Shown: piece by piece, positions 60,865 to 64,000 of the stretch
How the letters are laid out: each line of letters starts with the position of its first letter
Numbering within the stretch: the stretch's first letter is position 1
Assembly: GCA_016794505.1 (NCBI GenBank)
Contig: JAEUJZ010000184.1
Coordinates: 26,819 to 90,818 of the forward strand
Direction: 5' to 3'
Origin: Myxococcales bacterium
Lineage (GTDB): Bacteria > Myxococcota_A > Polyangia > Palsa-1104 > JAEUJZ01
Length of the DNA: 64,000 nucleotides
Made by a program: the position numbers and the translations under genes
The notes under the pieces: model-generated
What the model was told of the DNA's origin: nothing
Databases searched by the model: none
The model's input: the letters and a program-made list of their open reading frames with translations, nothing else

Positions 60865-61203
60865 ATGCCCCGCGCCCCGCAAAAAAACGTCCCTGCGCTT
60901 CGCTGGCTCGATCGCGACGGTCCCTCCGGTTGGGTCGTGTACATGCTGCGCTGCGCAGACGACACCCTGTACAGCGGCTGCAGCAACCACCTGGCGCGAC
61001 GGCTGCGACAACACGCGGCCGGACGCGTCAAATACACCCGCAGCCGTCGGCCCATTGCGCTTGCGTACTGCGAGCCCGCCTTGGACCGCAGCGCAGCCCT
61101 GCGTCGCGAAGCCGCCTTAAAGCGCTTAACGCGCCAACAAAAACTGCAGCTTGTGACACAGACGCCATGGCCCGGAAACCCGCAGAAGCCAGTTGATGAT
61201 TGA
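60865..61203 (+). CDS. GIY-YIG nuclease-fold protein (YhbQ/UPF0213-like)
   Basis: A 112-residue protein with the GIY-YIG core: WVVYMLRC (GIY strand), TLYSGCSNHLARRLRQH (YIG strand and catalytic-type Arg), and a C-terminal Glu region (RREAALKRLTRQQK). Stand-alone members of this size are putative structure-specific nucleases. Its stop is followed at once by an AT-rich inverted repeat, which may mark an island border. Confidence 0.9.
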   Translation: MPRAPQKNVPALRWLDRDGPSGWVVYMLRCADDTLYSGCSNHLARRLRQHAAGRVKYTRSRRPIALAYCEPALDRSAALRREAALKRLTRQQKLQLVTQTPWPGNPQKPVDD

Positions 61204-61209
61204 GTAATA

Positions 61210-61255
61210 AATTTATTTTCATATAAATGTGTAGATTATTTTATGGAAATAAATT
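61210..61255. repeat. AT-rich inverted repeat at the island edge
   Basis: A 13-base arm (61210-61222, AATTTATTTTCAT) pairs with 61243-61255 (ATGGAAATAAATT) with one mismatch, a G-U in RNA. The spacer is 20 bases. It is nearly free of G and C in a GC-rich genome and lies 7 bases after the GIY-YIG stop. It could be a terminator-like hairpin or a remnant of a mobile element end. Confidence 0.6.
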
Positions 61256-61466
61256 CGTTATGCTGAATAAAAACTCACCAAAACCTAGCAGCGGTCGACA
61301 GGGGGGCGAGAGCGCATTCGGACAACTTCCCCTGCGCGACCGCGTGCATGAACGCAAGGGGCGGGCGGGCTGGTCGAGTCTGAGGCGCAGGCGAGGCGTG
61401 GCCGTCTGCCGCAGCGCAACAGTCGTCAGGTCGCCGCGGCCGTTTGGGCCAGCCCGCTGCGTCGGC

Positions 61467-61922
61467 TTAGGGCGTGACGTTCAGCCACAGGCCAAGGGTC
61501 CCGCTGGTCTCGTGGCCCAGCAGCAGATCGGGCTTGCCGTCCTTGTCTTGGTCGCTGATGGCAAGCGGTCCACTGCCGGCGCGGCTTAGCGTCAGCTTCG
61601 CGGGAAAGAACGAGCCATCGCCAAAGCCCATGTACATCTGAACCCGACTGATGCCATCGGCGGCGACCACCAGATCGAGCTTGCCGTCGCTGTCTAGATC
61701 TGCGATCTGCACGTCGCTGGGGAAGTTACCGACGGGCAGCACCTGCTGGCCGGCAAAGCGACCACTGCCCTGGCCCAAAAGAATCGACAGGTTGTGGCTG
61801 TCGCTGTTGGCGCTGATCAGATCTGGCTTGCCATCGGCATTCACGTCCCCGTCAACAAGAAAGTGTACACCGTCGCTGGGCAGCTTAATTACTCGGGCTA
61901 GGGGAAGCCAGGGGCACGTCGA
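61467..61922 (-). pseudogene. Beheaded VCBS/FG-GAP repeat fragment
   Basis: The frame codes about 150 residues with three FG-GAP/VCBS-type blades, each with a calcium-binding Asp/Gly loop (DGDVNADGKPDL, DLDSDGKLDL, DQDKDGKPDL). The repeat extends in frame upstream of GTG 61844 to a stop at 61923-61925, without a good start codon or signal peptide. Intact family members are long secreted proteins with a beta-propeller. This looks like the 3' end of such a gene left by a deletion or insertion, although translation from GTG 61844 cannot be excluded. Confidence 0.65.
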
Positions 61923-61931
61923 TTATGTGTG

Positions 61932-61951
61932 CGATTAAGTACGCTTAATCG
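61932..61951. repeat. Perfect 8-bp inverted repeat
   Basis: CGATTAAG and CTTAATCG flank a TACG loop. It sits just upstream of the VCBS fragment, close to the likely break point. Nothing else was identified in the roughly 285 bases up to the caspase gene apart from a weak TTGACC box at 62095. Confidence 0.6.
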
Positions 61952-62236
61952 GGCAGCGATCGGCTGGCTGCCAAGAAACGATCCGCGCGGACGGCTTCAC
62001 CGCGCGTTGTCGGCGACAGCGACGGGGGAGCACTGTGCGACATCAAAATACAAACGCGCGGAGGCCCGAGTAACTGTCTGACGCTGTCTTCGCCTTGACC
62101 GAGACCAATCCTACGGGGTAGGACTTCCCAATCACGGAGCCAGTGAAACCAAGCGGCACGCCAACAGCACACCATGCCTGCTAAGGCAAGGCATCAGCGT
62201 GTCAAAGTAACTGCGCTTACAATGAGGCTAAGAAAC

Positions 62237-63502
62237 ATGATTCTTCATAGAAGAGCAATCCAGCAACAGCTCATCATCTGTCTTGCCGCGCTGTTGGCCG
62301 TTTTCCTTATTGGGGGAGGCGCTCTCACTGCCGCAGCTCAGCAAATCGACAGCAGGGGCACCGAGGAAGCACGGCTGGCGCTGGTTGTTGGTAATTCTGA
62401 TTATGCCACTGGGCCACTAAAAAACCCAGTCAATGACGCACAGGAGATGGCGTCGGCCCTGAAGGACGCACATTTCCAGGTGATATTACTAAACAATGCG
62501 ACAAAACGAGAAATGGACCAGGCGTTGCGTCAATTTGGCGATCTTCTTGCAATCAGGAAAGGTGTAGGTCTGTTCTATTTTTCTGGACATGGTATGCAAA
62601 TAGACGGAGAAAATTACCTTATCCCTATCGATGCAACCCTCGAACGCCGGGATGAAGTAAAGTACCAGACGATCTATGCTGATCAAGTTTTAGCCAAGAT
62701 GACTGATGCTGGCAGTTCCGTAAATATCATCATCTTGGATGCTTGCAGAACAAACCCATACCGCTCGTTCAGTCGCTCTCCGGCATTAGGGCTGGCTCAA
62801 ATTGCCGCAGCTAAAGGTACGTTGATCGCCTATGCCACAGCTCCCAACACAGTTGCCAGGGACGGGAATGGCCAGAATAGCCCATACACGAAACATCTTG
62901 TCCAAGCGATACGTAAGCCAGGCATGCCCGTGGAATTCATCTTCAAGGCCGTTATCCAACGAGTCGAGCAAGAAACGGCAGGGCATCAAATTCCTTGGTA
63001 TCAATCCTCACTCGCTGGCTATTTCACCTTTATACCTCGCAACCCGGCCTTTTCGCAGGCGCCGGTTGCATCAGCGTCATCTCCTGCAATCCCACCATTG
63101 CAACCGCAACCCTCCATTCCACCGAACAGCAACCTTGGCAGTCCCATTACTGGAAATACATCCAGCGGCGTGCGATATACTGACCTGCGGATAGGCTCTG
63201 GCGAACAGCCCCAGATCGGACACAGGGTTTGGGTTCACTACACCGGAAAACTCTTGGATAAAAGAGTCTTTCATAGCACTTACGAGGATGGACGACCATT
63301 CCAGTTTGTGCTTGGGACCAGAGAAGCGATTATTGGAGCACAAGAGGGAATCCGTTCAATGCGTGTTGGCGGAAAACGGGTCATATACATTCCCGCAAAC
63401 TTGGCTTACGGTCCATATGGAAAACCAGAATACGGAATAGAGCCGAACAGTGACCTCATTTACGTCGTTGAGTTATTGGCTACTCAACGCAGCGCTTACT
63501 AA
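62237..63502 (+). CDS. Exported caspase-fold protease fused to FKBP-type prolyl isomerase
   Basis: A 421-residue fusion. A signal peptide or anchor (about 1-35) is followed by a C14 caspase p20-like domain with His118 (FYFSGHG) and Cys170 (IILDACRTNPY), the catalytic pair. A Pro/Ser linker (about 280-310) leads to an FKBP domain (about 313-418, VWVHYTGKLLDKRVFHSTYEDGRPFQF and IGAQEGIRSMRVGGKR). Start ATG 62237 is preferred because GAGG precedes it; ATGs at 62222 and 62174 are also in frame. GC content is lower than the rest of the window, suggesting transfer. The pairing of protease and isomerase in one exported protein is unusual. Confidence 0.88.
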   Translation: MILHRRAIQQQLIICLAALLAVFLIGGGALTAAAQQIDSRGTEEARLALVVGNSDYATGPLKNPVNDAQEMASALKDAHFQVILLNNATKREMDQALRQFGDLLAIRKGVGLFYFSGHGMQIDGENYLIPIDATLERRDEVKYQTIYADQVLAKMTDAGSSVNIIILDACRTNPYRSFSRSPALGLAQIAAAKGTLIAYATAPNTVARDGNGQNSPYTKHLVQAIRKPGMPVEFIFKAVIQRVEQETAGHQIPWYQSSLAGYFTFIPRNPAFSQAPVASASSPAIPPLQPQPSIPPNSNLGSPITGNTSSGVRYTDLRIGSGEQPQIGHRVWVHYTGKLLDKRVFHSTYEDGRPFQFVLGTREAIIGAQEGIRSMRVGGKRVIYIPANLAYGPYGKPEYGIEPNSDLIYVVELLATQRSAY

Positions 63503-63913
63503 AACGCATGCAAACACAGTTTCAGACAGCCTGAATGACCGATCACGTATATGGAGTAGCCACCAGCCTGGAGTCCAAGGTGCCAGTCCCGGGCTACATC
63601 TCAACAGCATCGGAATTTACCGCAGCGCTTGCGGCCGGTGACATCGAGACCAAGTTCCGTGGCTTCAAACAGACAGGCAATTTCGGTCAGGCTCAGCTCA
63701 GCCAACGACAATGGCTTTGCCCTGCTGCTTAGATGCGCCCATCGAAAGACGCCGAGCAGCATGTCACCGAGCCGGCTCCGTGATTTTTTCGTTGCTGGGG
63801 TCGGGACGGGTATGCGGCCAAGAGTGCGCTGTTGGGCAGATCCCTTCGCGACTGAATTGGCGTCGAGCCGCCGCAACGCTACGTGGTAGGTTGCCGCTCA
63901 CCAGGGAGGTCTC
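63503..63913. other. 411-base region without a convincing gene
   Basis: Short frames exist on both strands (63535-63732 plus, 63601-63876 minus) but lack ribosome sites and recognisable domains. At 63769-63790 a small GAG/CTC stem with a CCGG loop is followed by six T residues, a weak terminator for the plus strand. The region may hold remnants of a decayed gene. Confidence 0.4.
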
Positions 63914-64000
63914 ATGAAGTTCGATTCGACGATCATCGAGAGCTTTGCTCGGCGGCTGTATGCGCGTGCGTCGTGGGTGGTGCTGCGCTACTGGTTCCTG
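63914..64000 (+). CDS. Gene start cut by right edge
   Basis: An ATG preceded by GGGAGGT opens a frame of 29 residues (MKFDSTIIESFARRLYARAS...) that runs off the window. The last residues are hydrophobic and aromatic, perhaps the start of a membrane segment. Product unknown. Confidence 0.5.
   Translation, partial: MKFDSTIIESFARRLYARASWVVLRYWFL

Noticed and set aside
63601..63876. Minus-strand frame of 91 codons near the right edge
   Set aside because: No ribosome site, no domain, and it overlaps an equally unsupported plus-strand frame.

Overview
This is a 64 kb chromosomal window, mostly GC-rich, with densely packed genes on both strands. The gene content points to a myxobacterium-like member of the Myxococcota. 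The signs are a MYXO-CTERM sorting tail on a long DUF11-repeat surface protein, several eukaryote-like Ser/Thr kinase proteins, OmpA with thrombospondin type 3 repeats, many lipoproteins, and an eCIS-type DUF4157 protein. No rRNA, tRNA or CRISPR array was recognised. Assignment to the phylum is an inference.

Layout. 0-12 kb: a STAND NTPase cut by the left edge, clpB and a DnaJ-like gene, then a DUF4157 protein whose AT-rich C-terminal half carries a CheD/CNF-like deamidase signature. A minus-strand rlmI-like/creatininase pair and a lipoprotein follow. 11.6-17 kb: erpA, a sulfite oxidase-like molybdoenzyme, a rhodanese-MoeB protein, a small zinc-ribbon gene, an SDR, two STAS-like proteins and an SRPBCC protein. 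17-19.8 kb: an H-NOX, hybrid histidine kinase and response regulator operon, probably for nitric oxide sensing. 20-23 kb: an APP1-like phosphatase with plsX, then truA. 23.3-32.3 kb: envelope genes, namely OmpA-TSP3 with the DUF11/MYXO-CTERM protein, a lipoprotein with an RYAP tandem repeat, and an LNS2-type lipoprotein with a small exported protein. 32.5-37.4 kb: dnaE and glk.

37.6-45.4 kb: an active-looking Ser/Thr kinase with a TPR protein and an AT-richer lipoprotein, glutamate dehydrogenase, a DUF2079 membrane protein and a pseudokinase with a PEGA domain. 45.4-49.4 kb: a Sfp-type phosphopantetheinyl transferase and a phosphoesterase diverge from a tight ferritin-like/SET/GNAT operon. 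49.4-61.2 kb: a hydrolase lipoprotein, dps, plsY coupled to a membrane histidine kinase, prfB with an intact programmed +1 frameshift, an acyl-CoA dehydrogenase, a GT-C-like membrane protein and a GIY-YIG protein. 61.2-64 kb looks like an accessory island: AT-rich inverted repeats, a beheaded VCBS-repeat fragment and a caspase-FKBP fusion. It ends in a gene cut by the right edge.

Best candidates for new biology: (1) the DUF4157-deamidase fusion, a possible injected effector; (2) the ferritin-like/SET/GNAT operon opposite a PPTase; (3) the caspase-FKBP fusion; (4) the PEGA pseudokinase; (5) the RYAP-repeat lipoprotein, whose repeat lies ahead of its export signal.
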